NCBI GenBank assembly: GCA_022606425.2
Contig: JAHDVF020000462.1
Location: 39,765-103,764 of the forward strand
Length of the DNA stretch: 64,000 nt
Reading direction: 5' to 3'
Source: Lepidostoma basale
Lineage: Eukaryota; Arthropoda; Insecta; Trichoptera; Lepidostomatidae
Below the pieces are notes generated by a model that saw only the letters and a program-made list of their open reading frames with translations, had not been told where the DNA came from and made no database searches. Of this stretch, positions 1 to 9,385 are shown in pieces. How positions within the stretch are numbered: the stretch's first letter is position 1; each line of letters starts with the position of its first letter. The translations under genes were made by a program, and so were the position numbers.

Positions 1-440
1 ACGTGGAGGGTGGGGGGCGGGTAACATGAAAGCAATCAATCTAAGGGCGACCTGAGACGCTCGATCGGTTACGGATCCCGGGACTTTCCGCGTCTACTGC
101 CGATGAAATCACCGAATCCATATGCGGCCAAAAACGAAATATAAAACCGAAAAACCCTCGCCCAGATACAATTTTACATTCAAAGGAAAAATTTACACAG
201 TATTGCTTTGTTTATTTTGTAAGTTCTTTTTAATGTTTTCCCGTATCAACATATATATTGGTCTTGTAGGCATTAACAATAAAAGGATTTTTGAAATATT
301 TCAACAAGATAATAAACATGTTCCATATATTATACATTATAACCCCTTGCCCTCCTGAAGTACGAGTAGTTCACAAAATAAATAAGTGAATGCTTAATGT
401 ATAATATTATATAACTAACTAACTAACCATCATATTTATA
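1..440. other. No recognisable feature
   Basis: The first 60 bases are G-rich, then the sequence turns A+T-rich. A 78-codon open frame at 122-358 has a low-complexity Lys/Phe/Ile-rich composition and no family motif, so I do not call it a gene. Confidence 0.5.
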
Positions 441-830
441 ACACCACCATCAAGCCAGTGGTGACATATGGTTCTGAGTCATGGACAATGACTCTTAAAG
501 AACAAAAAAGAATCTACTGGTTTGAGAATACGATACTTAGAATGATCCTGGGACCCAGACCCGGTGTTGCAGTGGGATTGGGCACGTATGCCGAGCCAAA
601 GAGACCAGAGCAATCAAGACATTGTACGCGTCTAGACCGACTGGAGTAAGACCTCTAGGAAGGCCTAGACAGCGCTTAATGAACGATATTCTGGCTGACC
701 TGGCTAGGTTGGAAGAATCGGACTGCTGGGAGCAAAAAGCGCAGGATCGAGGAGCTTGGCGAGAAATCATCAAGGAGGCTAAAACTCTTCAAGAGTTGTA
801 TGGCCATAGGAAGTAAGTAAGTAAGTAAAT
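441..830 (+). mobile_element. LINE-B 3' fragment (RTE-like), AAGT tail
   Basis: Two frames encode the C-terminus of an RTE-like LINE polyprotein: a stretch with YGSESWTMTLKEQ and ILRMILGP, then RPLGRPRQRLMNDI and WEQKAQDRGAWREI in another frame. These match the usual post-RT region of such elements (YGSE-W, GRPR-W, AQDR-W). The element ends in GGCCATAGGAAGTAAGTAAGTAAGT, an (AAGT)n tail typical of RTE 3' ends. Compared with the copy at 30.2 kb, the part between ILGP and the WIGHV-like segment is missing, so this copy has an internal deletion as well as a 5' truncation. Clade assignment is by motif memory only. Confidence 0.8.
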
Positions 831-978
831 AACTATCCCGCCGTCTCCCAGAAGGGCTAGACAGAAATAATAGACTGCCACACTTTTCATTTCTGACATC
901 TTAATATGTCAGGAAAGAAAAGTGTGGCAGTCCATTCTTTCTGCCTACCCCTTGGGTGAGACGGCGTGAAGGTTAGTT
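826..978. mobile_element. Two LINE-A 3' ends fused tail-outward
   Basis: A minus-strand LINE-A 3' end (CCGTCTCCCAGAAGGG..., 832-895) abuts a plus-strand LINE-A 3' end (ATGTCAGGAAAG...GACGGCGTGAAGGTTAGTTAG, 905-985) with almost no spacer. The result is an imperfect inverted repeat of about 70 bp per arm. Each half covers only the last ~70 bp of the element. Either one copy inserted at the truncated end of another, or a twin-priming-like inversion occurred. Confidence 0.8.
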
Positions 979-990
979 AGTTAGTTTTAT

Positions 991-1122
991 AATTCGCACC
1001 GTGAGTGTAAAACCGACGTAAGTGCAAATATACAGTTTGGGGATATGGGAGTTTAAAGATTTCATATTGTTTGGAAAAACTGTTTTGTTTTTTTAAATCG
1101 GTTTTGCACTCACGGTGCGAAT
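991..1122. repeat. Short inverted-repeat element (MITE-like)
   Basis: A 26-bp arm at 991-1016 (starting AATTCGCACCGTGAGTG) is the reverse complement of 1097-1122 with one mismatch; about 80 bp lie between. It sits directly beside a LINE-A tail. No coding capacity. It could be a MITE or a foldback; no second copy was seen in the window. Confidence 0.6.
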
Positions 1123-1509
1123 TGTAGTCGTTATAATTGTTGTGAATGAATTGCATTTTTATTTATTTATATAGAGATATATTCATTGTGGTTAAAAAGC
1201 GAAAGTAAACAAAAAGACTCCCCGCCTACTTCACGAAACACAAATAGTATTCATTTCTCCCAAAACAGTCCCCGAGCTCGGAACAAAGTTTTCCGAAAAA
1301 GATAAATCCACAACGTGTTTCGTCGCCAAAGTTACCAGAAATCTTTTAAGTGAACATCATTTACCTGCTGAACATCACTTCCTAACATTCACCAAAGTCC
1401 CATTTAACCGCGTTTTTTCATCCTAAATTTGAGCTAAAGGATGAGCGCGGATAAAGGAAAACATTCATCAAATCACGACACCGCAGAATTATGAAGAAAA
1501 ATATTAACT
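1123..1509. other. No recognisable feature
   Basis: A+T-rich sequence without a coding frame or a repeat I can match elsewhere in the window. Confidence 0.4.
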
Positions 1510-1640
1510 GTTCCATTTGAAAAACTGTTATCATATCAAAGTGTTTTTATTTAAATTCTATGAAAATATCACTACAACTGTTTCGCCTACCAATGTTGGA
1601 ATCATCAGTTGTTATGTCCAAGCAAGGCGAAAAATGTTAC
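1510..1640 (-). repeat. FB6 foldback fragment with hammerhead-like arm
   Basis: On the minus strand this matches the FB6 copies at 22.39, 33.81 and 60.7-60.95 kb: CTGATGATNCC, then GGCGAAACAG, then GTGATATTTTCA and an A+T-rich stretch with ATATCA/GTTTTTAT. No ORF. Confidence 0.6.
1568..1613 (-). ncRNA. Hammerhead-ribozyme-like motif (FB6)
   Basis: Read on the minus strand: canonical core CTGATGA (1608-1602), a short helix II region (TCC..AGG), then GAAA (1584-1581) and CAGTTGTA with a GTA triplet before GTGAT. The consensus of the other FB6 copies has helix I CAC/GTG; here one pair is lost. Helix III (ACAG/TTGT) has no loop, so if it works it would need a dimer. Activity is inferred, not shown. 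Confidence 0.45.
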
Positions 1641-1676
1641 TTCAACATATAATTATTATTATGGAGATAACTATCT

Positions 1677-2091
1677 GACCATCACGACGTTTCCCCCGGA
1701 GGGTTAAGCAGGGAAGATGGACTCCCATACTGTTCTGTAGGCAATTCTTTTATGTAAAGTCTATCCGAAGGAGTACGCAAAAATAATGGATTGCCACACT
1801 TTTCTTTCCTGTCATATATCTCTAGTTCCTCGACATTCATACATCATAACATGCACGCTCGTTGATTTTTTCGTTTTAAGTGGCCGCCTTTTAATATTTG
1901 ATTAATTTGGTCAAGCCAAGCGTTCCTTGGTCTTCCACGGGTTTTCTTTCCACTCACACTAAATGTATACAACATTTTAGCTATTCTTCTCTTATCCATT
2001 CGTTTTATATATCTAAACCATCTCAGAGACCCATTTTTAATTTTACTATTGATGCTATAATCTCCCTTTATTTTTTCGTTCGGATTCAATT
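1677..2091 (-). mobile_element. LINE-A 3' fragment, interrupted at its 5' side by mariner
   Basis: Minus-strand coding remnants read GSLRWFRYIKRMDKRRIAK, then GKKTRGRPRNAWLDQINQIL and NQRACM, which is the LINE-A C-terminus. The 3' end is the conserved CCATCACGACGTTTCCCCC hairpin region near 1680. The upstream end is cut by the mariner that begins at 2094. Divergence from the 48-kb copy is high, so this is an old copy. Confidence 0.85.
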
Positions 2092-2093
2092 TA

Positions 2094-2121
2094 GGTCCTT
2101 ACATATGAAATTGGCGTTTTG
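2094..2121 (+). repeat. Mariner terminal inverted repeat, left
   Basis: 28 bases from GGTCC to the GTTTTG end, an exact reverse complement of 3349-3376. Preceded by the TA target dinucleotide. Confidence 0.93.
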
Positions 2122-2168
2122 TATTGGAGGAACATAAAGTTGATTTTTTTTAAATAAAATATATTTAT

Positions 2169-3189
2169 TTAATCAAAGTATGTACCATTGCTATCTATAA
2201 ACTTTTGCCATTTCATTGGTAGTTCATCGATCCCTTTACTAAAAAAACCATTCGGACGGGAATCAATAAAATCTTTGAAGTCGGTTTGGACTGCCCCTTC
2301 AGAGTTGAATTTTTTCCCTTGCAAGAAGTTATCCAAATTTCGAAAAAAAATAGTAATCTGTTGGGGCAAGGTCCGAAGAGTACGGTGGATGTCTTAGACA
2401 TTCCAATTGAAGCTCTTCTAATTTGGTAGCTGTCTGTTGTGCAGTGTGTGGTCTAGCGTTATCATGAAGCAGCAGTGGCCTAGAGCGATTAACCAGCCTC
2501 GGTTGTTTAGCAGCTAGCTTTTCCATCATGGTTTGCAGTTGCTGACAATAGACATCTGCCGTAATCGTCTGGCCAGATTTAAGAAAGCTGTAGTGAACGA
2601 CACCAGCACTAGTCCACCAAACACTCACAAGTAACTTTTTTGGAGTCAATTTTCGCTTGGGGCATGGTTTGGCTGGTTCGGCAGGGTTCAGCCATTGCGA
2701 TGAGCGCTTCCGATTATCATACAGGATCCACTTTTCATCACAGGTAATGATTCGATTCAAAATCCCTTCATGATTGTGCCGGTTGAGTAATGCAACGCAG
2801 CAGTCAACGCGCGTTTGTTGATTTGCTTCACTCAATTCGTGAGGTACCCACCTTTCAAGCTTTTTCAACTTCCCAATTTGCTTCAAGTGGATTAAAACAG
2901 TTTTATCACTAACACCACAGCGTGCAGCTAACTCGGACGTGGTTTTCGATGGATCCGCTTCCACAATAGCCTTCAATTCTTCATTATCAACTTTGGTATC
3001 CGGCCGTCCACGGGGCTTGTTCTGCAGGTCGAAATTTCCAGAACGAAAACGTTGGAACCGAAAACGCACTGTGTTTTCTTTTGCGGCACCATCGCCATAC
3101 ACATCATGAATCCTTCGAGCCGTTTTTGCAGCACTGGTGCCACGGTGGATTTCTTACTCGTAAATAACGCGATATTTCAAGTTTTCCAT
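2169..3189 (-). pseudogene. Mariner transposase (DD34D), one stop and one frameshift
   Basis: Cut-and-paste transposase that would bind the flanking TIRs and move the element. The start is the ATG at 3189 (MENLKYRVIYE), followed by an in-frame TAA at 3156-3154. The frame then runs open through GDGAAKENTVRF, an N-terminal helix-turn-helix region, the linker WVPHEL, and three catalytic aspartates: CDEKW (about residue 151), LLHDNARPHT (about 243) and SSDLAPTDYYFF (about 278). The last two are 34 residues apart, the mariner DD34D signature. Near 2330-2345 the frame shifts in an A-rich run, and the C-terminus (LDNFLQGK...WQKFIDSNGTYFD) continues in another frame to 2169. Total length is about 340 codons, the normal mariner size. 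Sequence style is close to the cecropia/Hsmar1 group by memory. Not functional as it stands. Confidence 0.93.
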
Positions 3190-3348
3190 TTTGTAAACTG
3201 AGTGACGCAAAGAAAAAAAAACAACTGAGGAAAAAACAAATGAATTATAATTTCCAAAACAATAATACTTGAGTAAATAGCTGTATAAATTTGAATTTGA
3301 AATTCCTAACCAAAGAGAAGATATTTGAGTTTAAAGTTGCCAGTACGG

Positions 3349-3376
3349 CAAAACGCCAATTTCATATGTAAGGACC
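3349..3376 (-). repeat. Mariner terminal inverted repeat, right
   Basis: 28 bases ending in AAGGACC, the exact partner of 2094-2121, followed by TA. It lies upstream of the transposase start. Confidence 0.93.
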
Positions 3377-3378
3377 TA

Positions 3379-4185
3379 ATATTATATTATCTATTTAGCT
3401 TACATTATGACAGTTAGTGAGTGTGGTCTCGTAAAATAAAAAGATTTTATTTTATCGTTTTGTTGATTTGCTTTTTTAATTTAATCAACGTAAAACGGTG
3501 AAAGCTCACGATTTTGTGGTTTGAGTTGTTTATCAAAATACTTTGTTATAATTAGTATTTATTTTATTGCAAAGTTTAGTTCATAAAGTTTGCATGAGTT
3601 TTAGTACTCCGCAATATTGGTGTTAAAATTTATTCCACACCTATTCTCTTTATACTAAAAGTATGTTAATGCTTCAAAAACCTAGTTAGCGTGAAACTGG
3701 AATTAAAAATAGTATAAAAGCATACTCTCAACTTTAGCAATTAAGCCTTTAAAAATGTTTCAGTAAGAAAATTGGAAATAACCGAATCGTTGAGTATTTG
3801 CGCTCTTCATATTCCGGACAACGGTATAGGCTACCGACACGATTTACACTTTGACACATAACCCCGAGAATTTATCGGAACTGGATTGCCAAAATGTAAT
3901 GGCCCCTTTAATCTCAATTGATCATGATTGCCAGGGTAGGAGGAAAGGTTACCAAACGGTTTTGTATTCAGACCTAACCCCCGTAACATATGTGCTTGTT
4001 TACATTTTGTAAAATCAATTCCATTGTAATAACGATAATTTATTAAAGGCCCCTTTGTGTGTAGAAATGCAATAAAAATATTTATTAGATTTTAACTATT
4101 TGAAATATTTTAAATCTTTAACAAATGGTTTCTATGCTGAATAGTATATTTATTCTTTTTCTTCTTCCTTTTTTTTTCACTGCAG
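3379..4185. other. No recognisable feature
   Basis: A+T-rich sequence. I see no coding frame with a family motif and no match to other repeats in the window. Confidence 0.4.
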
Positions 4186-4735
4186 GATATTGGCGGCATC
4201 TTCTAAACTCTTCCAACATTTTATGCCTTGGGCTATCTGTTGCCACCTACGAGCCCCGAGTTAAATACTCTCATTTGTCCACCTTTTATGGGGTTTTCTC
4301 AGATATTTACTTCACTGCTGGATAAATACCTCTTCTAAACTCTTCCAACAGTTTATGTCTTGGGCTATCCGTTACCACATCTGACCCACAAGTGGAATCA
4401 TATCATCCGTCCACCTTTTATATGGGCTTCTGATACATTTTCACTCCACTGTTGGATAAAGACCTCTTCCAAACTCTTCCAACAGTTTACATTTTGGGTT
4501 ATCTGTTACCACCCAAGACCCGCAAGTTGAATAATATCATCCGTCCACCTTTTATGTAGTCTTCAGATACATTTCACTCCACCGTTGGACATAGACCTCT
4601 TCTAAATTCTTCTAACAATTTATATCTTGGGCTATCTGTTACAACATTCGACCCACAAGTGGAATCATATCATCCGTCAACCTTTTATGTGATCTTTCTA
4701 TATATCTTCTGTTGTTCGAAGGCCTCAGCTCATAA
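4186..4735 (-). repeat. Tandem array of an RTE-like LINE C-terminus, ~133-bp unit
   Basis: Four head-to-tail units; the motif TTCTAAACTCTTCCAAC recurs at about 4201, 4333, 4467 and 4600 (steps of 132, 134 and 133 bp). Read on the minus strand, each unit decodes in pieces to RWTDDMIPLVG, QIAQDINCW and SLEEVFVQQW. That is the conserved C-terminal tail of an RTE-like LINE (GRPP-RWTDD, AQDR-W, EAFVQQW). 133 is not a multiple of three, so this is DNA-level tandem amplification, not a protein repeat. Confidence 0.75.
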
Positions 4736-5084
4736 GGAGCACATCCTGTCTTGCCAAATGCCCTCCCCACTGGCATTACAGCTTTGCTGTTCTTTCTGCG
4801 ATGTCGGTAACCTTTGTTCGACGTCATATAATATCTCCTCTATGTATCTTTACGGAATAGATAAAGAGTTAAGAATATTTTTGTAAACCGTCAAGTGCAT
4901 AGCTTTTCAACGTGGGTTTGTCGGTTTCCCCTGGGAGTACTGGAGGGAACTAAACTGAGCTTCAAGAGGCAAAATGGGAGCCATAAATTACAATTTTTAA
5001 CCTTATATAATATGCTTCAACCCTTTATTACAAAGTACACATACGTACATAATTTGTTACATGTCAAAATTAACGACGAACTAG
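4736..5084. other. No recognisable feature
   Basis: Flank of the tandem array. Short open frames on both strands have no recognisable motif. Confidence 0.4.
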
Positions 5085-5224
5085 CCATATAAAAAAATAT
5101 CTACCATTTTGTGATGTTTCACATTAGGTATGAACCTCTTCCTTATTCGCCTTCACTTTGTATAGTGGATTCATATTTAAATAAATATAATTACACTTGG
5201 TATTACAATACTTTATTTCACTTA

Positions 5225-5267
5225 ACACAGACATGTTTCGGTTATAAAATAACCTTTAACAATGTAC
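5225..5267 (-). ncRNA. Hammerhead-like motif, left arm of FB2
   Basis: Minus strand: helix I GTACA/TGTGT, core TTGTTAA, helix II GGTTAT..ATAACC (6 bp), GAAACATG and a GTC triplet. The core differs from the CUGANGA consensus at three places, so it is probably inactive. The stems are intact. Confidence 0.45.
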
Positions 5268-5301
5268 CCTATTAAAAATTAATTACACGAGTTAAAATTG
5301 T

Positions 5302-5344
5302 GTACATTGATAAAAGTTATATTGTAACCGAAACATGTTTGTGT
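5302..5344 (+). ncRNA. Hammerhead-like motif, right arm of FB2
   Basis: Helix I GTACA (5302-5306)/TGTGT (5340-5344, with wobbles), core TTGATAA (5307-5313), helix II GTTA..TAAC, GAAA (5330-5333), CATG, GTT triplet. The core has T at position 3 and A at position 8 instead of C and G. In hammerheads these two positions pair, so the change is compensatory. Confidence 0.5.
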
Positions 5345-5444
5345 TAATTGAAATAAAAAGCTGTTATACCAAGTGTTATTATATAATATGTATTCTAATA
5401 GGTAGGCCTTCATACAGACTAAAAATCTAGTAACCTTTATACGT

Positions 5445-5588
5445 AGTAGAAATCGACGTGCGAGCATGACACAATGTATGAATGTTAAGGAAGCGAGAGA
5501 AATATGTCAAGAAATAAAAGTGTGCCAGTTCGTTATTTCTGCCAATTCCTTAGGGAGAGGGCGTGATGGTTAGTTAATTAGTTGGTTA
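5445..5588 (+). mobile_element. LINE-A 3' end fragment
   Basis: Starts at AAATCGACGTGCGAGCATGAC and runs through TATGAATGTTAAGG and GTGTGCCAG to GCGTGATGGTTAGTTAATTAG. It covers the last ~130 bp of the element, with a degenerate tail. Confidence 0.85.
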
Positions 5589-5784
5589 ACAATCTTCATG
5601 TATGCCTAGATTATTTTAATAAATTGCATCTTTTTTTAAAATATTATTCAAATAACTGCGTAGCTTATTTAACAATATTTCTTTAAATTCTTTTCCATTT
5701 ATTTAAAAAAAATATGAATTTTCAAATGGGCCTGTGCATTTTTTTTCTCAAAATGGGGACCGTATTCAAATAATTTTATATTAA

Positions 5785-6198
5785 TTGTTTTGGCCGAAAC
5801 ACTATGATACTTTTAAATTATAAACATTATTAAAATATAATAAAATTGTTTACAAATATGGTCAGTTTGGACAGATGTTATAAAGAAAGATTTTTTTGCA
5901 AAACAATTTTTTTTTTTTAAATGTACAATGTATTAATTTGTCCATAAGAAGCCATCGACTTCTAGACCTCCTTAACGCTTTCTAAATGTTTCTGAACCCA
6001 CTCTCACCACCCTAGAAGGCCTTATCGCCTACTAGGGGAAGGCGTAACCACCTACTTTGGAAATCTATGGTCTAGAGGCATTAGAGTTGTGGAAACACCC
6101 AATATTGCTTTAAGAACATTCTGCGGACTTGGTGAGCAATTCTGAGAACAATTAATAGAAAAGGTGGCATACTTGCTTCGTGTACAAAATAGTTCAAA
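5785..6198. repeat. FB6 terminal fragment and unassigned sequence
   Basis: TTGGCCGAAACACTATGATAC at about 5791 matches the outer end of FB6 elements near 22.54 and 60.8 kb (TTGGCCGAAACACTATTATAC). The arm fades by about 5870. From 5945 to 6198 the sequence is more G+C-balanced (AGAAGGCC, GGGGAAGGCG) but no coding frame or repeat match is evident. Confidence 0.45.
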
Positions 6199-6421
6199 AA
6201 CTAACTAACTAACCATCACGCCGTAGACAGAAATAATAGACCGCCCCAATGTTAATTCCTGATACACTTTTCCTGCTATTTCTACATTCATACATCGTGT
6301 CATGCCATGACGACTTTTTCTCGGACTCCTCACGTGGCCGACATTCAATAATTGATTTATTTGATCGTGCCACGATTTCTTCGGTCTTCTACCTTATTTA
6401 TCTTCTTTCTTCATTCATTCT
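6199..6421 (-). mobile_element. LINE-A 3' fragment
   Basis: Begins with the inverted tail AACTAACTAACTAACC and ATCACGCCG, then the 3' non-coding part, then CACGTGGCCGACATTCAATAATTG and GATCGTGCCACG. These encode on the minus strand the end of GRPRKTWHDQINQIL and the following residues. Truncated near TCTTCATTCATTC. Confidence 0.85.
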
Positions 6422-7529
6422 TAACCCTTAACGTACCGTGTTCAAAACAAAACGCTTGCTCCCATGTGGTAAGTTCAGTTTACCGCTAACTTTATCTAAA
6501 TATCAAGCATATGACTAGATGAATCAAAATTTAATTTATGTCATCTTGTAGGGAATTTCATTAGGAATAGATCGATATCTATAACATACATGGATTATTT
6601 GAAAAACATATCATTATTAATTTTTTTCTGGAACCATGCGATTTCTGATATGGAATGCGTCACAGCATACGATCGACTAGACATCAGGTATAAACTTGTC
6701 TGCGCGCCGCAGCCGGCGAGGCGAGACATTACGAGATTTTACGTATGATAAAGGCACCTAGGCAAAATGTATAGTACGTTCAAGACAACGAGTACGTATT
6801 AATATTTGTCCCTTTTGGTAAAGTGTTAATATTTTCACAGTTCTGATATTATTAAGTTGCGTTCTGCGTTTCCATCAACAGTCGGTATTATTACGTACCT
6901 ATTGAAAAAGCCAAAGATATAATTTATAATACGTTCAAAACAGCGAGTAAGTATTTGTCACTTTTGATAAAGTTGTAAATATTAGCAAAACAAATTCTAC
7001 CTTAACACGAATGAAGGTGAGGGCAGTCTTAGAAAATATTTTTTTTTGGGATGAAGGAAGAAATTTTTTGCTTTTTTTTTTATTACGAAATATTGAGAAC
7101 ACTTCAATGGAGGATTATAATTTTTTTTATAATATTAGGGTTCATAGGTTTTAAGAAAATCAACTTTAAATTGGCAGTGGAAACTCAATTGACCACATGG
7201 CAACGCGACGGTTAACCATCTGAATAATAAGTTTTTTAAACTTATAATTAGAGTAACTTAAACTTTATGAAGTAAATTCAAGCATTATCAAGTTATTGAT
7301 CCGTCGACATAGTTGGAAAAGGGAAAACTTAAAAGTTGGGTTTTTAAGAGTTTACTTTCTATGTCATGTATAGCCTTAAGATACATTTATTTTATGTTAT
7401 CGAAATGCTTCGAAAACATTACACAAATTCTAAACACGATAGAAAATAACGCTTCGAAACCAGCACTTCTCAAAAAAATTATAAATCGAGCTTAATATCG
7501 TTGTTAAAGTAAAATTATTGGATTAAATA
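6422..7529. other. No gene; diverged local duplication
   Basis: A+T-rich sequence. The segment around 6768-6840 (GTACGTTCAAGACAACGAGTACG...TTTTGGTAAAGTG) is repeated in diverged form around 6928-6985 (ATACGTTCAAAACAGCGAGTAAG...TTTTGATAAAGTT), about 160 bp apart, suggesting an old tandem duplication. Confidence 0.45.
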
Positions 7530-7628
7530 TCGCCGAAGAGATGGAGAGATAGTTGGGGGTCAACCTCCCAAGAGAGGCCAGCCTGATTTCAGGAACAGAC
7601 TAAAGGTCTATAAGAAGAAGAAGAATTA
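7530..7628 (+). mobile_element. LINE-F 3' end fragment, AAG tail
   Basis: GGTCAACCTCCCAAGAGAGG and CAGCCTGATTTCAGGAACAG match the 3' end of LINE-F at 34.33-34.40 kb. It ends in GAAGAAGAAGAA, the AAG-type tail of this lineage. Confidence 0.7.
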
Positions 7629-8055
7629 GATGACAATATGAAATACTTATTGGTAAGAAATTTGGTTTTGAATAAAAAATTTCAGATATATTACCAATAC
7701 AACAAAGTAACAAGTTTAATACACTTCAATACGCAAATCGGAAATTTTCATGTTATAGTGTTAATAGAAAAAATATACCACAGTCACTCTTTGCGTCGCT
7801 CTCTCGCCTTTTTAGCATTAAAGTGTGCAAGAGAGAAAAGTTACTAGTCGTGCGCCCAGAAACCATGTCGAATCGGTAGTCCGTTTCGGCCCTTTCACAT
7901 GAGTGGTCGGCTTGTTCGATCGATTTTCAAATATTGTAAGCATTGCCAATTTTTTTATAATATTTGTAATGTAAAGATTTTATATATTCTTATTCAGATT
8001 ATAACTGTTAGTAATGGAAGCAATATCGTATAAATATTCCATTTATTAACATCAA
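7629..8055. other. No recognisable feature
   Basis: A 69-codon open frame at 7638-7847 has no recognisable motif. Nothing else stands out. Confidence 0.4.
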
Positions 8056-8059
8056 ACTC

Positions 8060-8255
8060 TCATTTTAATATCGAGCCTTAGCCTCCCATATCGAGCCATA
8101 GCCTCCAGTATTCTTCGCCTCCAACTCCTTCTGTCCTCCGCTTCGACCCTTCAATCTGACAATCGTAACAATTTCGCCCCATCTCTCCCAGCTTCATCCT
8201 CCCATCGCAACCTGGGTCATCCAATTGGACTTCTACCACCTGGGTGCCACTCCAG
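8060..8255 (-). mobile_element. LINE-E C-terminal fragment
   Basis: Minus strand decodes, with stops, to HPGGRSPIG, PRLRWEDEAGRDGAKLL, EAEDRRSWRRRILEAMARYG. This is the GRPRLRWEDE / DR-W C-terminal signature seen in the plus-strand copy at 20.1 kb. The DNA is markedly more G+C-rich than its surroundings. Confidence 0.65.
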
Positions 8256-8879
8256 CAAGCAAAAAAACAAATTATGTGTTTTTAAAACAAATTACAAAAA
8301 TGTTTTAATTAATTTTTATTCTATTTTTAAATAATATATCGTATTATTATTTCATCCTAAGCGATCTTTTGATTTGTAATGATTTTAAATAATACAAAAA
8401 AACGGATAAAAGGTATGTTATATAAGGAAGTCCTATACGTAAATAAGTTTAAAAAAATGTTATGTAAGGTTCAAATAACAAAAAAATGTAGAGGATTTAT
8501 ACAAATCTCATTTATCGCGTTTTCCCTTTATACTTTATACACATAACACTATTCCTATAATAGAATCATCTTTATTTTCGTGATGCGAAACATCTTTCAC
8601 TCCAATCGCAAAACGTGACGAGTGTTGCTAATATTACTCGAATAATATGGTTTTCCGCGGCCAACCTTTGCGGAATTCTTCCGGTGATAAATCTCATTCG
8701 CCATGTTATACTCTTATTTAGTTGTTAGCCAGATAGAAATGCTGGCTATGTAATAAGTTTACAAATATATTAATTCTTAAATAATGGGCACTCGAACAAA
8801 ATAGAAAACATTGTATGTTTGTTATAACAATTGTGTATTTGTTCAGTGCCCTAAAAGAGTCCCAAAGACAATGAAATTC
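8256..8879. other. No recognisable feature
   Basis: Very A+T-rich. No coding or repeat signal recognised. Confidence 0.4.
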
Positions 8880-9345
8880 TTAACTACAGATTCCCAGCCA
8901 TTTTGGCCTGCCGCCCCCTTTTCAAAAAAAAAATTAACCACCCTTCAAAAATATTCACCGCTCTCTTCAAAACAGTCACATCACCTTTAAAAATATTCAC
9001 TGACATTTAAAATTATTCTAACCCCCCCCCCTCGAAAAACATTTTACCACCCCGTTAAAAAAATATCACCGCCCCCAATTACAAATGAAAACAATCGCCC
9101 TCTTGCAGAAAATAACATCCTGAATGCCATTCTTAAAATCAATACTATATCCAAATTTTCTATTTTTTTTTTGCCATGGCCAACTTTCTCAAACAGTATC
9201 TCGATTACACCCCCTCTTAGCTAAAATATATCTATACACATATTTAAGAATTCATCAAACTTTGTGCATTCTTACGAGAATTTACCAAGGGGGCGCAATT
9301 GCTCATCAGCCCTCTATTAGACTAAACTTGCCCCCTTAAAAGCAA
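8880..9345. repeat. Degenerate C-rich/A-rich minisatellite
   Basis: Irregular repeats of a unit like CCACCCnTTmAAAAATATTCACCGCC (about 25-40 bp), strongest at 8915-9080 and fading to about 9340 (TTGCCCCCTTAAAAG). A (C)10 run lies at 9025. One strand is pyrimidine-rich, with almost no G until 9170. Confidence 0.55.
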
Positions 9346-9385
9346 TGTGGAATTTCTTATTGTTTTTATTCATAGGTAACTAAGG

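Larger units (their letters stand above)
2094..3376 (-). mobile_element. Mariner DNA transposon, nearly full length
   Basis: A 1,283-bp element bounded by perfect 28-bp inverted terminal repeats (2094-2121 and 3349-3376, outer end GGTCCTTACATATG) and flanked by TA on both sides (2092-2093, 3377-3378), the mariner target duplication. It carries one transposase gene on the minus strand. It inserted next to an old LINE-A fragment. The intact TIRs and near-complete ORF suggest a fairly recent insertion that later picked up two lesions. Confidence 0.95.
5085..5395. repeat. FB2 foldback element, ribozyme-like motif in each arm
   Basis: Two inverted arms of roughly 60-90 bp meet at about 5285. The left arm (ACTTGGTATTACAATACTTTATTTCACTTAACACAG...) is mirrored on the right (TGTGTTAATTGAAATAAA...ACCAAGTG). 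The outer left part (5100-5175, reverse strand of GGCGAATA...GAAG) matches the sequence that follows the Penelope-like element arm at 17.01 kb, linking FB2 to that element. No ORF. Confidence 0.75.

Noticed and set aside
122..358. 78-codon frame near the window start
   Set aside because: Low-complexity, no motif, no neighbours to support it.
4125..4325. Phe/Leu-rich 66-codon plus-strand frame with membrane-like start
   Set aside because: It overlaps the tandem LINE C-terminus array in antisense and is disrupted between units.
9124..9339. 71-codon frame in the pyrimidine-rich repeat
   Set aside because: Falls within the degenerate C-rich minisatellite; no motif.
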